DNA of 8,354 bases from contig JAQUOK010000103.1 of the NCBI GenBank assembly GCA_028717165.1, positions 1-8,354 on the forward strand, read 5' to 3'. The DNA is from Victivallaceae bacterium. Lineage in GTDB: Bacteria; Verrucomicrobiota; Lentisphaeria; Victivallales; Victivallaceae. Made by a program: the position numbers and the translations under genes. Positions within the stretch are counted from its first letter, which is position 1; each line of letters opens with the position of its first letter. The notes beneath the pieces are model-generated. The model saw only the letters and a program-made list of their open reading frames with translations, was not told the origin of the DNA and searched no databases. This document shows positions 7,754 through 8,354 of this stretch, piece by piece.

Positions 7754-7832
7754 GTGACGCTTTTGTTCATGCGGTTTATGCGTCACCTCAGCCAAAATAG
7801 AATAAACCGCAGGGGCGGAATAATTTTTCCGC
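7754..7832 (-). promoter_or_regulatory. Structured pnp leader: candidate H-type pseudoknot plus hairpin
   Basis: Read on the - strand, the leader first has a hairpin GCGGAA/TTCCGC (7832-7827 with 7820-7815, 6-base loop). Next come two interleaved perfect inverted repeats. Stem 1 is TGCGGTTTAT (7811-7802) with ATAAACCGCA (7779-7770), 10 bp. Stem 2 is GTGACGC (7786-7780) with GCGTCAC (7760-7754), 7 bp. The order is stem 1 left, 15-base loop, stem 2 left, no gap, stem 1 right, 9-base A-rich loop TGAACAAAA, stem 2 right. This is the classical H-type pseudoknot topology with coaxial stems and an A-rich third loop. Stem 2 ends 8 bases upstream of the Shine-Dalgarno site, so folding could gate translation or mRNA decay of pnp. 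E. coli pnp is known to be autoregulated through leader structure; a similar role here is inference, as is a possible ligand. Confidence 0.55.
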
Positions 7833-7886
7833 ATAGTACAATATATATTGCGAAGTTTGACGGCAGCAGTTATTTTCGGTCATTGC

Positions 7887-7945
7887 GGAATCGCGGTATC
7901 AGCCCCCGGACAAAAGCACCCGGAACCTGATAGCGTCCGAATTCC
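7887..7945 (-). promoter_or_regulatory. Imperfect long hairpin upstream of pnp
   Basis: Three nested paired segments are visible: GGAAT/ATTCC (7887-7891 with 7941-7945), TATCAG/CTGATA (7897-7902 with 7927-7932), and an inner stem between 7905-7910 and 7919-7924. In the - strand RNA both inner segments read UCCGGG and pair fully with two G-U wobbles around an 8-base loop. In the + strand RNA they would read CCCGGA and leave A-C mismatches. The symmetry therefore fits a - strand transcript, that is, the pnp leader. Whether it lies inside the leader depends on the true promoter. Confidence 0.35.
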
Positions 7946-7996
7946 ACAAAGGTCTATGACAACAATAAAACCGTCAGCTTTCGCCGATCGGCAGTT

Positions 7997-8024
7997 AATA
8001 TAGCGCGGTTTCCTCCAAAGGCAA
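7997..8024 (-). promoter_or_regulatory. Candidate pnp promoter
   Basis: The - strand reads TTGCCT (8024-8019), a 16-base spacer and TATATT (8002-7997), matching the sigma-70 consensus at 4/6 and 5/6. Transcription would begin near 7990, giving a leader of about 260 bases. An A/T-rich stretch at 7840-7849 offers an alternative -10, but no good -35 was found for it. The terminator at 8112-8147 makes a separate pnp promoter necessary. Confidence 0.3.
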
Positions 8025-8111
8025 GCCGGATTGCGAAAAAGTAGTTTGCGCTTTCCAAACGCAATCAACAAAATGGAATGCTGTTTGGCTCGGAGATCGC
8101 AAGCTGTCTGT

Positions 8112-8147
8112 AAAAAATCCCGGCAACAGTAAACTGCGGCCGGGATT
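8112..8147 (-). terminator. Rho-independent terminator of rpsD
   Basis: On the - strand AATCCCGGC (8147-8139) pairs perfectly with GCCGGGATT (8124-8116). A six-base T-run spans 8117-8112, its first two bases being part of the stem. The loop contains a small CAGT/ACTG dyad. The terminator lies 18 bases after the rpsD stop codon. Confidence 0.85.
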
Positions 8148-8165
8148 GGTTTGCCAGTAAAATTA

Positions 8166-8354
8166 CTAACGCGCGTAATATTCGATAACGCTCATAATAG
8201 AGACGTTTACCGGAATTTCCTCTATGTCAGGAACACGGGTCAGAGTAACTTTCAGCGCATCGGGGTCCACTTCCAGATAACCCGGAACAGTGGCGTTGCC
8301 GTTCTTCGCCGTTTCGGCGATCGCCGGGCTTTTTTCGGCGTTGATCGAAATTAC
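8166..8354 (-). CDS. rpsD: 30S ribosomal protein S4, C-terminal part
   Basis: This gene runs off the right edge; the last 62 codons and the TAG stop are visible. The tail reads VPGYLEVDPDALKVTLTRVP, then DIEEIPVNVSIMSVIEYYAR. It aligns with the conserved S4 ending (VPxWLELD, then K-x-T-x-x-R-x-P, then E-D-I, then the V-E-Y-Y-S-R terminus). S4 binds 16S rRNA early in 30S assembly and in some bacteria represses its own operon. The upstream part ISINAEKSPAIAE fits the end of the S4-type RNA-binding domain (usually VSVREKS). Two positions differ from the commonest sequence: the usual NEQLIVEYYSR is VSIMSVIEYYAR. The gene is followed at once by a strong terminator rather than by rpoA. The name rests on a short fragment but on several matching positions. 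Confidence 0.85.
   Translation of the reverse strand, partial: VISINAEKSPAIAETAKNGNATVPGYLEVDPDALKVTLTRVPDIEEIPVNVSIMSVIEYYAR

Larger units (their letters stand above)
7733..8165. other. Long intergenic region between rpsD and pnp
   Basis: These 433 bases hold no convincing gene. A 63-codon - strand frame (8071-7880) has no family features and no start signal. The region contains, in - strand order, the rpsD terminator, a candidate pnp promoter, a 59-base imperfect hairpin and the pseudoknot-like leader, each listed separately. A perfect palindrome GCCGATCGGC (7983-7992) lies beside the predicted transcription start and could be an operator. About 8025-8110 shows only a weak hairpin (TTGCG 8046-8050/CGCAA 8060-8064). 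No tRNA or known riboswitch consensus was recognised. Confidence 0.6.

Noticed and set aside
7887..7945. A possible tRNA or known riboswitch in this dyad-rich stretch
   Set aside because: No T-loop GGTTC-type sequence, no acceptor stem or CCA, and no riboswitch consensus that I recognise.
7880..8071. A 63-codon - strand open frame upstream of pnp
   Set aside because: No ribosome binding site before its ATG, a mixed Cys/Gly/Arg composition without motif, and it overlaps the promoter and hairpin signals.
1..8354. CRISPR arrays, integrase or transposase genes, defence systems
   Set aside because: No regularly spaced direct repeats and no such protein motifs were found in any frame.

Overview
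The window is bacterial. Compact genes with Shine-Dalgarno sites, a rho-independent terminator and a bacterial polynucleotide phosphorylase all support this. A PVC-group bacterium, perhaps Lentisphaerota or Kiritimatiellota, is my best guess. It rests only on the accessory gene families and on the style of the palindromic intergenic repeat, and is inference.

Layout. Positions 2-4119 (+ strand) hold three tightly packed genes that look like one operon: a PHP-type metallohydrolase-like protein cut by the left edge, an MmgE/PrpD-family protein, and a protein of the neutral/alkaline ceramidase family. Positions 4120-4490 hold no intact gene, only a probable coding remnant. The rest reads on the - strand. 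From right to left these are the C-terminal end of ribosomal protein S4 (rpsD, 8166-8354), its intrinsic terminator (8112-8147), a 433-base gap rich in dyad symmetry, polynucleotide phosphorylase (pnp, 5624-7732), a palindromic intergenic repeat (about 5476-5572), and a GT8-like glycosyltransferase (4491-5438). The + and - blocks converge at about 4490.

How the parts fit. rpsD and pnp are housekeeping genes for translation and RNA turnover, but the terminator separates them, so pnp should have its own promoter and leader. That leader holds the most interesting non-coding signal here: two interleaved perfect inverted repeats (10 bp and 7 bp) that would form a classical H-type pseudoknot just upstream of the pnp ribosome binding site. 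The + strand trio looks like an accessory catabolic cassette: a metal-dependent hydrolase, a dehydratase/epimerase-type enzyme and an amidohydrolase-like enzyme. Its substrate cannot be read from the sequence.

Two anomalies stand out in the trio. The MmgE/PrpD coding homology begins upstream of any usable start codon, inside the end of the preceding gene, which suggests a frameshift. The ceramidase-family protein keeps its metal-binding histidines but has Asn where true ceramidases carry the nucleophilic Ser.
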